Both the position numbers and the translations under genes were made by a program. Positions 35,780-45,946 of a DNA stretch of 64,000 nucleotides are shown piece after piece. Position 1 is the first letter of the stretch; the number at the start of each line of letters is the position of its first letter. A model generated the notes under the pieces. The model made no database searches. It saw nothing but the letters and a program-made list of their open reading frames with translations, and was not told the origin of the DNA. Origin of the DNA: Carettochelys insculpta (taxonomy: Eukaryota; Chordata; Testudines; Carettochelyidae). The stretch is from the NCBI RefSeq assembly GCF_033958435.1, contig NC_134146.1, positions 28,294,501 through 28,358,500 on the forward strand, written 5' to 3'.

Positions 35780-36720
35780 TGTGATGGAATTCCTGGGGTT
35801 CAACCTGGGACACGATGCCTCTTAACTGACCAGCCTGAGCTGCTTCTTACAATTCCTTGCTAGTGAAAAGCAGCAAACCTCTCCAGGTGCTGTGATCACT
35901 CAGCACAAGTGCATGTGGAACCCTGTGCCCCACTGCTAGATTGCATGAATGCTTCCAGAGATGCTCATGAATCGTGCAGAGAAAAGGCACTGGACAAATC
36001 CCCCCAGTACTGTACTTCAAGAATATGCTATCTAATTTATTAATTGGTTTACCATTTTCATTAGTGGAAAATGGATATACAGCAGCATTTTTAAACCCCC
36101 GAGCAAACTTACCAAACACTTTGGGCAAACTCACTGGTGAAGATAAACAGTAAAACTAGTTTTTGACTACATAAAATAGATCAAGTGACTATAAAGGATG
36201 GGCAAAAAGTCAGAGACGTTACCAAAGTAAAGCATAAGCACACAGCCTAAACTCTCAACTGTCTCAAATATTAGACAGGGCACCAACTATATTAAACAGT
36301 TTTTCCTCGTCCACTGGCATTGCAGTCCTTAATATGCAGGTGTGTCTCTTAAACCTGGGCCCATCTCCTCTGTTGGAGACCTCAGCCACCTTCTCAGTGC
36401 CCTCGTTGTTGGCAGCATGAGAAGTGCAAAGTATGGATCCACTGTGTTTTGGTTTTATACCCTTAATCCATGTGCTTGGAGAATACTGGTCTAGGTGCCA
36501 GGCGTGGCTGGTGGGCATTTCTGAGTCCCCAGGCAAAGTTGAACAAGTTCCCTGATATGGTCTCATGGGTGTAAGTCATTGGACTGTAATTCCCTTGCTG
36601 GACAAAGGCTATTGGTAGGTGTATGACACCCCACTCAGGCTTTGGCTAATCATGCTATTATCTCTGTGGATCTGTGTGGCTGATACCGCAATTTAAATAT
36701 GTTTTAGAGACAACCATACA
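35780..36720 (+). mobile_element. Possible degraded LTR element
   Basis: The stretch begins TGTGATGGAATTCCTGGGGT, similar to the TGTGATGGGGTTCAGGGG start of the solo LTR at 43661. No matching CCATCACA end or target duplication was found. The rest reads like repeat-derived, moderately GC-rich sequence with no coding frame. Classification is tentative; the right boundary is arbitrary. Confidence 0.3.
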
Positions 36721-37099
36721 ACACTATCGTAACATCATATGATATACTGAAGGTATGTATATTTAGATATGAAAATGACTTTAAGCAGATGGAATCCTTT
36801 CCCCTTGGTATCTCACATGGCATGCTTTACATTCAAAAGGAGGAATATTGGGTTTACAGGGTGCTTCTGAAACTATAGCATGTCACAAGAGGCTGGATCT
36901 TGTGAAAGGGGTGACCAGTATCAAAGATGGAGACCCACTGATTTCTAGAAAGCTGGAGTCACAAAGGAACTCTGATCCAAATGTTGATTGGTATTCATAG
37001 AACTCTGTTAAGAATAGCCTGCTGCTCTGGTCGGTTGTGTGTCTTTTTTTTTTTTTTTAAATAAGTTTGATTTCATGTTTCTTCTAAAACATCCCTATG

Positions 37100-37443
37100 C
37101 AAACAAAACAGCAGAAATGTAGCATGTTAAAGACTAACCAAATGATTTATTCGGTGGTGATCTTTTGTGAGATAGACCCACTTCATCGGATCAATCTCAT
37201 TTCCAATACAGCCTGACATTTATAACTATAGAGGACCAAAAAAAAATTGCAATAATTTTTTTTTGATCCTCTGTACTTATAAATGTCAGTCTGTATTGGA
37301 AATTAGATTGATCTGATGAAGTGGTTCTGTCACACAAAAGCTCATCACTGAATAAATCATTTTCTTAATCTTTAAAGTGCTGCATTTCTGCTGTTTTTGT
37401 TTTGTTGGAGTACAGACTAACATGGCTACCTCTCTATTACTAT
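37100..37443. mobile_element. Penelope-like 3' end, inverted dimer with A/T joint
   Basis: The left copy (37100-37239, antisense) and right copy (37253-37443, sense) are inverted repeats of about 140 bases with roughly 85% match by eye. They meet at an A run and a T run (37237-37265). Only the right copy reaches the family terminus ('gactaacatggctacctctc'). The right copy has CTGATGA at 37313-37319, followed by the conserved hairpin. Confidence 0.75.
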
Positions 37444-38737
37444 CCCAACCCTAGATTTTTACTATTCCCTGGAAGGATTAACGACTGAGCACCTGATGCA
37501 AAAGTACATTTTAAAAATTAAATTATAAGGCTAACGTAGTCAGCAATATGCCAAAAGTTTCTACCAGCTTCAAAAGTGTTGACTGAACAGGGTGGAAGTG
37601 ATTTCCAGTCACTGCCTCCAACTGTCACAGCTGAGTCATGGGTAGTCAGAGATGGAGTGGTGTCAGAGATGGAGTCCACAATCACAAAACAGGAGTCAAG
37701 GGTCACTGGGGGGTTAGCATGCTGGGAGATCAGAAACAAGAGACAAACTTTGAGATCAGAACCACAAGTCAAGAATGATAGGTCAGGATACAAGCAAGTC
37801 AGAGGCAGAGACAAACTGGAGGTCATGAGCCATAAATAAAATATTAAACATCAACCCAGGTCAGCAGGCCTTCAGCTTAGTGATTTTAGACAGCTTCCTC
37901 TTCCTGCTAGACCATGGAGCTGGGTTTCATGATAAGCATTTATCAGCAAGCTGACAGGTGCAGGATTGGACTGCGGCTACTCCTGTTTTACCCTGCAGAT
38001 CTGGATACGATATCTGTGGATCTTGACATCAACCTTGGTTCAACAGTACTTTTTATTCTGAATGTTGCCATTCATAACATAGATGATACAATTTTTCAAG
38101 TGGCCAGGCTTGACTAATAGAATTCTGAAGGCTCCCAGAGACTCTTTGCAAACCACCAGTTCAGGCTGAGTAACTCGGCGTGTATAGTCGAAGATAGAAC
38201 TGCAGCCTGATGTTCTTTGGCAGGCTGTTTTCCAAATCACAGTACTTAATGTAAACTGTCATTGATTGTGTGTTATATTATCTGATCCTTTGAAATGAAA
38301 TAGGCAGGAGTTAGTGGCTTTCCAGAGAGAACTGGAGATGGGTCATTATAGCCAGGAAAGACTATCAAAACAGAGGAACTGATAGCAAGACAATGCTGAC
38401 TATATTTTTATAACCACATCCTTTGACAGCTTTGTCAGTAAGCAAGTACTGTAGAGTAGAAACTTATTACAGTGATAGATGAGATTTCACCACCAGTTTA
38501 GATGAGGTTACACTATCAATTTAGTAAATCCATTCCCTGGAGAGGTGGTAGCTGGAGTGATGGACAGATTCTTCTGTCAACTGCAGTATCAACACCATGG
38601 GTTAGATTGATTTAACTGTTTGCCAGGTGTGAATTTTTCATGCTCCTGAGTGACATAGTTTAGGCAATCTAAGTTTTAGGCATCAGTATCTCCTTTTTGA
38701 GTTTGGCTTTAATGGTAAGTTGAATGTTAATATAGAG

Positions 38738-39768
38738 CAGTGGTTCCCAAACTTTTCAGCATCATGCCCTCTTTTGATTTTGCAGAAGCCCTCACGCCCC
38801 CAACCTCTTCTTTACCATCATCCAACTCCCCCACCTTAACAAAAAATTCAATTTGTAATTTGAAATAAACACAACAGCTTGATATAATATGTTGTTTAAA
38901 ATTAATAAGCACAAAATTTTTCTTGACCCCTTGCAGGTGCCTTGTGCAGCCCCAGCTGGCCAGCTGCCCAAGCCCCATACCAGCTGCCAGAGCTTCCCAC
39001 GTCAGTCGCCTGCCCGCCTAAGACCTGTGTTGCCAGAGCTGCCTGCCTGAGCCAGCCACCTGCCCACCACCAGCCGCCAGGGCCAGCCGCCAGCCTGCCA
39101 ACTGGCCGCCTGAGCCCTGTGCTTCCGGGACTAGCCATCCACCCACTAGCTGCCTCCTCCAGCCGTGGGCCAGCCTCCTGACCAAACCCCATGCTGCCAG
39201 GGCCAGCTGCCCACCTGCCATCCCAAGCCACCAGAGTCTCAAGCTACCAAGGCTAGTCGCCCGCCAGCCAGCCCGGGTTGCCAGGGCCAGCTGCTTGCCT
39301 GAACCCTGCACTGGGGGGGGGGGGGACCGCCGCCCACGTCCTGCAAGCCAGCCAGCCACCAGAGCCCTGCAAGCCCCACGAGCTGCCTGCCCGAGCCCCT
39401 CCCCTCCCCCAAAGTCATGCACCATCAGCTCCCCCAACTCTTACCCCATCCCCCTCACCCAAGCCAAGCATACCCCAGCCCCCCATGTAACCCTCTCGTA
39501 GTCCTCCTCCCCAGCAACCCACACTCACTCACCTTTGCAGAAGGCAGCTAGCTCCATGTAGGTCTTTGCCAGCTGCCCGCTTTTTATAGCAGCTATGCCA
39601 GGTCACCCACGTAAAACGGCAGGGGCTGCGAGCTGGAAGCAAATGCTGGCTCTTTCTTGGGGTGGGGGAATAATGCGGGGGGGGGCTAGGTCACCTTGCA
39701 CCCCCCCCCCCCTAGGAATTTCTTCATGCCTCTCCAGGGGGGCACACACGCCAGTTTGGGAAACCATG
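38738..39768. mobile_element. hAT-like element with proline-coding GC-rich interior
   Basis: The left end CAGTGGTTCCCAAACTTTTC and the right end GTTTGGGAAACCATG are inverted repeats. 'atagag' lies just outside both (38732-38737 and 39769-39774). The interior 38940-39500 is a degenerate array of 'gccagctgcctgcc'-like units, with a G run at 39308-39324 and a C run near 39701-39713. ORFs of up to 139 codons on both strands come from this composition and should not be read as genes. Confidence 0.7.
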
Positions 39769-40327
39769 ATAGAGCATGAAATGTGTGCTCAATTCAGAAT
39801 AGTATGAGAACTCTGCTTGATTACCAGGTCATTTAGCACATCAACCAGCAATTCAATTTTCCTTTGAATTTTGTAGTTGATCTTTAAGTTTGGAAGTTTT
39901 CCAGCAATTGTTGTAGCAATGTTATTGCACATTTTCTTTTACTACAAGGAGAAAAGATTCACTACTTTTCAGATGTATTGCTAAAAAGTGTCATTGCAAC
40001 CTTATTAGTAGAACTCTTTGTTTTGGCTGCTTCTGAAAAATATCTTGACCAAGCATTGCTTATGCTGAAGTCTGGCAGGTTATACAGCTTTACATGTATT
40101 GTGCAAGAAATACATGGACAATTGTGACCATAGGATGAGAGTCTTGTCCTCTACAGAGTCTCCCAAGTTTTTCAAGTTTTGTCCGTGCATTGCCCCTTGT
40201 TTGTTACGGTGGTTAAAAGCTTTAGAAGTGATACAGGATCATTTTACAGTGAAGTTTGAAAAGCTTCAAGAGAAAGGAAACTGAATTTTGTTTACTGAAA
40301 TTGGCAGTTTCTTCTGTTTCTTTGCAG

Positions 40328-40480
40328 GTTCTTTAAAGAACTTGAAGCAAGGCATCAGAGCAACATCTTCATAGATGACATTAGTGATATTGTTGAAAAG
40401 CACACTGCATCAACATTTGACCCATATGTGAAATACTGTACTAACGAAGTCTACCAACAGCGAACACTCCAGAAACTCTT
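40328..40480 (+). CDS. ARHGEF26: ARHGEF26 exon: DH domain, second segment
   Basis: This exon of 153 bases (acceptor 'tttgcag', donor 'gtaagt'), phase 2 to 2, encodes FFKELEARHQSNIFIDDISD, then IVEKHTASTFDPYVKYCTNE, then VYQQRTLQKL. This is the middle of the DH helical bundle, and the sequence agrees closely with what I recall of vertebrate SGEF. The first base G completes the lysine codon begun in the previous exon. The last two bases (TT) complete leucine with the next exon. No frameshift or stop is present. Confidence 0.95.
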
Positions 40481-41257
40481 GTAAGTAACAATGCTTAAAA
40501 TGCATATCTTGAAGTCATCCCCTTAACAGTAGCAATCAGAATTACTTGAAGCAAAACATTGAGGCTCCAGTTCAGCAAATTGTTTGAGCACATGCTTATT
40601 CTGAAGCATTTGTTTAATTCCATCCATGTAACTGAGGGTGAAAATATGCTGGGCTGTAGTGTCCAATCCTATCTGCAGCCGTGTGTTGAACGGTTTTACT
40701 AATTTCTTTATAGCAATGCTTTTATATTTTCTCTTTGTATTATCCATTGTGTTTTGTTTGTTTAGTGTGTGCCCTGTACTCATGTCTCAAAATATCAATT
40801 ATAATTGTATAATATTTCTAAATATAACTGTGGGATACTAAAAGTATGAGTGTCCCTCAGGGTATGTCTGTACTAACTGTGGGTTCGATGCACCACGATC
40901 CATCTGTCACAGTTTTTAGTTTTGCCTCATCAATGAAGACACGGCAAAATTGATCTCTCTCTAGACTCAGCTGTCAACCCTGGTACTCCATGCTGGCACA
41001 TGGATTATGGAACATCGGCACAAGCCCAAAGAGCTGTGACCTACACCAGGAAACAAAGTTGATGCTGATATGTCGATTCTTGCTACTGTAATGGCATGGC
41101 TAGAATTGCGTATCTGGGATCGACTTTGATCCCTAGTGTAGACCAGGCCTCAGACTGCTGTTACTCTGATTTATGGACATAACTGCTATTTGGACAGAGC
41201 GCTCATGTTTATAGACTAAAGCAATCTTTTTTAAAAAGCACTTCTCTTTTTCTTCAG
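40481..41257 (+). other. ARHGEF26: ARHGEF26 intron, inventory
   Basis: GT-AG intron of 777 bases. It contains an old repeat with 'ccagttcagcaaattgtttg' (40560-40640) that resembles a common bird/reptile interspersed repeat, and the TIR element 40861-41147. Nothing else recognised. Confidence 0.85.
40861..41147. mobile_element. TIR transposon flanked by cctcag
   Basis: The left end GGTATGTCTGTACTA and the right end TAGTGTAGACCAGG are degenerate inverted repeats of the shared terminal family. cctcag occurs directly outside both ends (40855-40860 and 41148-41153) and may be a target duplication. 'gggttcgatgcacc' and 'gggatcgactttgatccct' give further internal symmetry. Confidence 0.6.
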
Positions 41258-41387
41258 AGCTACAAATCCAGCTTTCAAAGAAGTGCTGTCACGGATTGAG
41301 GCCCATGAAGATTGCCGGAATTTACCTATGATCTCTTTCCTCATTCTTCCAATGCAGAGGGTTACACGCCTTCCATTGCTGATGGAT
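41258..41387 (+). CDS. ARHGEF26: ARHGEF26 exon: DH domain, catalytic conserved region 3
   Basis: This exon of 130 bases (acceptor 'tcttcag', donor 'gtgaga') encodes [34 protein letters not shown] and VTRLPLLMD. The [12 protein letters not shown] stretch is the signature of Dbl-homology domain conserved region 3, the helix that contacts switch 2 of the bound GTPase. It enters in phase 2 and leaves in phase 0. The donor (GATgtgaga) is a less common GTGAG form but is normal. The ORF that starts inside this exon at 41312 in another frame is a shadow. Confidence 0.96.
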
Positions 41388-42882
41388 GTGAGAACAAAGA
41401 TATATTTTTTTCTGTGTATATTGTATCCTTAGGAATTAAGCGACATTTTTTTTCCAGTTACTGGCCTGTTTCCACCTCACCTTTGTTTAGACTGGGTCTA
41501 TAGCTCCATAAACTGGTCTGTCATCAGCTAAAAAAGAAATTGTGATGCTTATTTGCAGTGACTAAGGAATTATGCAGAAGTTCAAGTTCAGCAATTGGGC
41601 ATCTCTAAAGAAGGTGTATGCCAAGTTAGATATTTATAAGTTGCACATATACTGAACTGAACCTTGAAGCTAGTTCTTCAGTTCAAAACACAGGCTTTGT
41701 GCCACGCATGCTAATGGGCTCCTCCTTTAGGTCCCCTTTTCTCCCAGGAATAGTTTTTTTGGGGACTATGAAAATTATTGGGTCACAATCTGATCCTGAT
41801 CTGATTTTAGTAATTGCTCCTGTTCCCTCGGTGGAGCAGGAGCTTAGAGGGCAATATCAATTCTATTCACAGCTAGTAACCGGTCTGTTATGCTGTGGTG
41901 TGTGCAATGCTCCCTTCCAAAAAGAGCTGCTGTGCTTGGGAGAGCCTACAGAGAGGGGAAATGTTAGGAGGTGGAGGTGGCATTCTGATGGCAACATACA
42001 GATTCATGAGGTCCATGGCATTTGGGTTTGGATAATTGAATGTGATCTGCAAAGCTGCTGTGGTGTATGGATTAAAATCCACAACCAAATTCTGGCTTTA
42101 GCAGGACCCAGATCAAGACCTTTTGAAGCTTAGCCTCTTCTGTAATCACAAACGTAGCAATGCTGTGAGGAATGCATTCAATACTCAACAGCGATTGATG
42201 GAGTTTCATCCTGTGTAAATCTAAAGTAGTTAGTTTCCACATCCTGGCAGATGACCCAGATTCTACTGTTTAATAAATCCCCATTTTTATTTTTAAAAAC
42301 AAAACAAAAAAAAATCCAAACTAACTCTTTAAATTCAGCATGATCCTGTTCTTCCAGAAAGAAAGTATCTAACCACCCGCATAGAACGGAGAATTATGAA
42401 ACTTTCTCAGGGGATAATTTTCTAAACTTTATGTTGAATTATTTTCTCTACAGTGAGTTTTCATTGCTTCATTTAAACCACAATATGGAAAGTATGATTC
42501 TCTCTTCCATTCAGACCAGGAAAACATCATTTCACCTGAAGTATGGTTTTCCATAAATGGTCTTACATAGGTTGTGTCTTCCAAATATGTGACTGAGCCT
42601 TTCATCATTAGGAACATATGGCCACAAGATATTTATTTTGGTCAAACTTTATTTTCATAACCGGCTCATGAAAATAAACTCTGAATAAATTCTCCTGGTT
42701 CTGTCAGTGAACAACCTAAACCCTTGTTACTTTGTGCTCTCTCTGTTTGGATTCTGTGGTTGTCTTGGCTTTCTTGTGTTTTATTTCAATAATGCCTCTA
42801 ACCTCTTCTTCTGCACACTCTTCACATAGCAGTGTGGCACAAAGAGCACTTGGGAAGATGTTCCACAGAGGGAGCAGATGCA

Positions 42883-43166
42883 GGCTGTTCTACACTTATC
42901 TGGAAGGTTGACAGCTGCTACGTAATTTTTGGGGTGCCAATTACGTACAAAAATTCTACTTTGCAGCCGTTGATTTCTGTGCCTGTCTTCGTGGCAGGTT
43001 GATGGGAGCACTCCTCCTGTCAACCTTCCTTAATACCATGGCCTCTCAAAAGAAGGTCCGGGCTCAATATTCGCCCTGGAATGCGCCGTTTTGCACATGC
43101 GTGAAACAGCACCCTGTCAGATTCACTGTAAGCGTTTGTTCTTCTGTGGTGGGTGTAGACCCAGCC
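42883..43166. mobile_element. Short TIR transposon
   Basis: The left end GGCTGTTCTACAC and right end GTGTAGACCCAGCC are inverted repeats of the shared family. Internal dyads include 'acgtaatttttgg' against 'ccaattacgt', and 'gttgac' against 'gtcaac'. No target duplication is evident. Confidence 0.6.
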
Positions 43167-43660
43167 ATAGTGGGCTGTTAATGTTACTGCACATATTTAC
43201 CTAGCTCGCAGCAAAAGCTGCACGGCCTGCATAAGGGTCAGGCAGTTGAAAGGGATCATAGTAGAGACAGCTCTGCCTAGCACACTCAGAGCCTGTTGAG
43301 GGCTACACAAATGAAAACTGATAGCTCTCAGGGCCATCAAAGACAGCATACTTCTATTGGAAAGTCACAATTATTTGTTATTATGGATTGTGTTTTAGGT
43401 ATATTTTATAATTTTTTTTTCAGGTTTTGTTTGAATATAATCCAGTCGTTTTAACTGAGAATGTAATACGTAATATGAATTTTCTTGTTTTATAATTGTA
43501 TTAATAGTTCAGAAAATTTGATGTGTAAAATTGTTGCTTCCTCATATATAATTTTATTTTAAATGTAAATTTAAGGTGCTGGAGGAAAAAGGGAAGGAAG
43601 AAGTTGGCAGGGAAACAGTATCAATACAAGAATGAAACTGGCAGAATGTGTGATGGACAG

Positions 43661-44502
43661 TGTGATGGGGTTCAGGGGTCTCGAAACAAAAAAGCAGTCA
43701 AGCAGCACTTTAAAGAATTTTGTTTGTCTTTAAAGTGCTGCTTGACTGCTTTATTTTTTTTTCCCTTCTTCGATGTGATACCCGCTCTCAAGGACCATGA
43801 GCACACACTCTTGGGAAGAACTCATTCAGCGTGTCAGCCTTCTGCGGGTCACTTGTTCCTGGGGGTTGGGCCTTTGGCCGCTCTGCCTTCTGGGCCCGAC
43901 TCCAACAGACTCCCAGGAGTAAAGGACCATGACCGCTGTTGCTCAGGTTCAACCACAGGCCCCTCCCTCTTGGGGAACTGCACCTCGCTGCCTGTCAGCA
44001 CACCTGGGTCTTGCTGGCCCGCCTTCTTCCTCCTGGGCCACCATCACTTACTGCTGGATGCTCCATCCTCAGGGTGCAGTAGATCCCACTTCTGACGCTA
44101 GTATTATGGGACTCATGGGCCCCCAGGCTCTGCACCTGGTCCACAGGCAGGAGTGACTTTCACTCAGCAGGAGAACAGCGGGTTTATGAGCCAACAGGGC
44201 ACAGCATCATACAGAGGAGTCAGTACAGCAGGCAGAGACAGCCAGTCCAATCCACACTGGGGAGAGCAAGCCCCGAGGGGTCCCTGGAGCCAGGGCCTTG
44301 CTCCTCCTTTGTCTCTCTCTCTCTCCCAGCCCAGACTAACTGCTTTCCAACTCCCAGTTGCAATTCAGACCCCCTCAGGCTCCACCTCCTCCTTTGTCTG
44401 TAGTCCAGAGGTGTCACCTGGTCACCTCAGTTACCCTCAGCAGGAGCCCCACACCCTCTGTGAGCCACTCAGGTACACACATGTATCCCCCACTCCATCA
44501 CA
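43661..44502 (+). mobile_element. Solo LTR of an endogenous retrovirus-like element
   Basis: The stretch begins TGTGATGG and ends CCATCACA, an 8-base terminal inverted repeat of the TG...CA type. It is flanked by a perfect 5-bp duplication, gacag (43656-43660 and 44503-44507). There is no internal gag-pol sequence, so this is a solo LTR left by recombination between two LTRs. About 80 bases (43684-43765) belong to a later Penelope-like insertion, so the original LTR was near 760 bases. Orientation is nominal. ORFs over it (up to 163 codons) are not viral genes. Confidence 0.75.
43684..43765. mobile_element. Penelope-like mini inverted dimer inside the LTR
   Basis: Bases 43691-43715 and 43728-43752 are perfect reverse complements over 25 bases ('agcagtcaagcagcacttta'), with a 12-base spacer. 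The sequence is the family's 'tttaaagtgctgcttgactg' block in antisense then sense. Neither side reaches the family terminus or the hairpin core, so it is the most truncated dimer in the window. Confidence 0.65.
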
Positions 44503-45153
44503 GACAGATAAAATGGAATGGAGTCAGTAGAGATGGTCTGGAGATACGGCTGTTCGTATGGAGAGATTGGAAGGGCGGGGGGGGAGATAAGATAGAGTAT
44601 GTTGAAGAATCATGGGGTAAGGGGATGGAGTTGGGATAAGATGGTGGTGGAAGTCAGAGGATAAAGTATGGATGCAAGTTTGAGCTGGACAGTGAAATGA
44701 GAGGAAAAGATGATTGTTCAGTGGGTAGCAGGACTGTGGGAGGATAGGGCTGTGAAAGAGAAAGTGAAGTGCTGGTGGGAAATTGAGTGAGTTTATGATG
44801 AGGTGGGTGATGATAGGGGGCAGTGGTGGATTAGCCCCTGAGCCAATCTGCTATGAACAGGGGTCCCAGCCACTTTGGAACCCCCATAAAAATAGGTAGT
44901 CCTGTGCCCAGCCTGCTCTACCTGCCTGACACTCCAGCTGGAGATTGGAGCATGCCCCTATGCCTTGACTCCCATCTCCCTGGCAGGAGTAAAAACCAGG
45001 AGGGCACATGCCATGGCCCAGGACACCACAACCTCCTAATACATCTCTGATGGGGGGTGGGTGGCAAAAGGGGAGGGGTAAGGTGGAGAATGGGGAAAGG
45101 AGGGCCATAGTGGGGGATGCAGTGGGGAAGGGGAAAGGGGCCCTCTGCCTTAC

Positions 45154-45432
45154 TGAACAGGCTGTTGCTGAAGCTGTCCCACAGGCAGTGCCCCAGGCCC
45201 AGCAGTTGCAGAGGTGACGTTGAGAAGGAAGAGGTGGGTGGGCGTGTGCAGGCACCAGAAGGGAGAGTACGGCACCAGCAGGTTGTCGCCCAAGCCTCGG
45301 ATGCCAATGGTGACAACGAGCAGCGCCAGGAGCTTGTATGTACTGGGGCTGAAGAAGGGCAGGTCCCCAGGCTGCTCCTGCTTTCCCAGGGTGGGTGCCA
45401 GGCTGTGGCTGCTGTCGTTCCTGAAGTACATT
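45154..45432 (-). pseudogene. Encephalopsin-type opsin (OPN3/TMT) first-exon copy
   Basis: Read on the minus strand from an ATG at 45432, the frame gives MYFRNDSSHSLAP, then FFSPSTYKLLALLVVTIGI, then GLGDNLLV and LHTPTHLFLLNVTS. This follows the OPN3 N-terminus and first transmembrane segment (family pattern FSPGTYERLALLL...GVGNNLLV...LRTPTHLLLVN). About 6 bases are missing after NNLLV. The second transmembrane region is deleted after LLNVTS, and the frame shifts. Sequence then resumes as GHCLWDSFSNSLFS (family GCVWDGFSGSLFG) and meets GTAAGG exactly where OPN3 exon 1 ends. Retention of the donor and flanking GC-rich sequence means a DNA-level copy, not a retrocopy. It is non-functional: deletions, frameshift, no other exons. 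OPN3 is my first choice; a TMT opsin is possible. Confidence 0.7.
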
Positions 45433-45871
45433 ACTCCAGGGCTGGCCACCCGTGGCTTCTCGTGCCCAGCAGTGGCTCCTGGCTGGATCCTCAGCCTGCC
45501 ACTGCCTGCACCAATGGGGGTGAGGGGAGGAGGAGCTGCCGCCACACGTGGCCGGCCACTCATGGCTCACTGTGCAGGCAGCCAGGGGGTGGGGCAGCCA
45601 GGCTTTCTGCTGCATGCCCTGAGCAGGTGTGTGGGTTGCACTTACGTACTTAATCAGCATGTAGTTTTGGGCTGCAAAAACAATCAGTCAGACTGCTTGG
45701 TCTAGCACGTTGATTTGGGAGAATGTTTAGGAAAATATGCGTCCATGTTGCCCCCTGGGCAAGGCTACGCACCTTCATGTTGAATTGCATTAATTGTATT
45801 GTAACTTTTTATTAATCTGATTTAGATGTAACAACATAGTTTTCAGTTCTCTGAATTCACTTTTATTTCAG

Positions 45872-45946
45872 ACCATCTGTCAGAAAACCCCTAAAGATTC
45901 ACCAAAATATGAAGTCTGCAAACGAGCCTTAAAAGAAGTGAGCAAG
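45872..45946 (+). CDS. ARHGEF26: ARHGEF26 exon: DH domain, penultimate segment
   Basis: This exon of 75 bases (acceptor 'tatttcag', donor 'gtatgt'), phase 0 to 0, encodes 25 residues: TICQKTPKDSPKYEV, then CKRALKEVSK. It continues the C-terminal helices of the DH domain. The TPKDSPKYE loop is what I recall for ARHGEF26; in ARHGEF16 the equivalent loop differs, which supports the assignment. No anomalies. Confidence 0.94.

Larger units (their letters stand above)
11040..40327 (+). other. ARHGEF26: ARHGEF26 29.3-kb intron, inventory
   Basis: This GT-AG intron splits the DH domain between [12 protein letters not shown] and KFFKELEARH. Recognised contents are listed separately: pogo-like, hAT-like, MIR, Penelope-like, TIR elements and one possible LTR. 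Stretches where I recognise nothing are 11040-12107, 12785-14068 (except an old repeat near 13360-13450 and a T run at 12833-12847), 14566-16434, 16593-17682, 18216-19845, 20077-21362, 21651-26588 (except an A run at 21945-21965), 27051-29603, 29921-30644, 31167-32705, 33772-34549, 36721-37099 and 37444-38737. The GC-rich stretch 32930-33240 is repeat-like but unassigned. Confidence 0.8.
41388..45871 (+). other. ARHGEF26: ARHGEF26 intron, inventory
   Basis: GT-AG intron of 4,484 bases. It contains the TIR element 42883-43166, a solo LTR with an inner Penelope-like insertion (43661-44502) and an opsin exon copy (45154-45432, minus strand). Nothing recognised in 41388-42882, including a 144-codon open frame at 41699-42133 without domain features, or in 43167-43655 and 44508-44820. 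The opsin copy is embedded in a GC-rich block 44821-45720. Its left edge CAGTGGTGGATTAGCC could be a hAT end, but no right end was convincing. Confidence 0.8.

Noticed and set aside
38902..39437. Overlapping proline-, glycine- and alanine-rich frames on both strands
   Set aside because: They are produced by the degenerate GC-rich array inside the hAT element 38738-39768.
41699..42133. 144-codon open frame on the + strand
   Set aside because: No recognisable domain, no splice context with the gene, and unremarkable codon content. It could be chance in a 64-kb window.
44851..45660. 269-codon open frame on the minus strand
   Set aside because: It is a shadow in another frame of the GC-rich opsin-copy block; the recognisable protein similarity is in the frame starting at 45432, not in this one.
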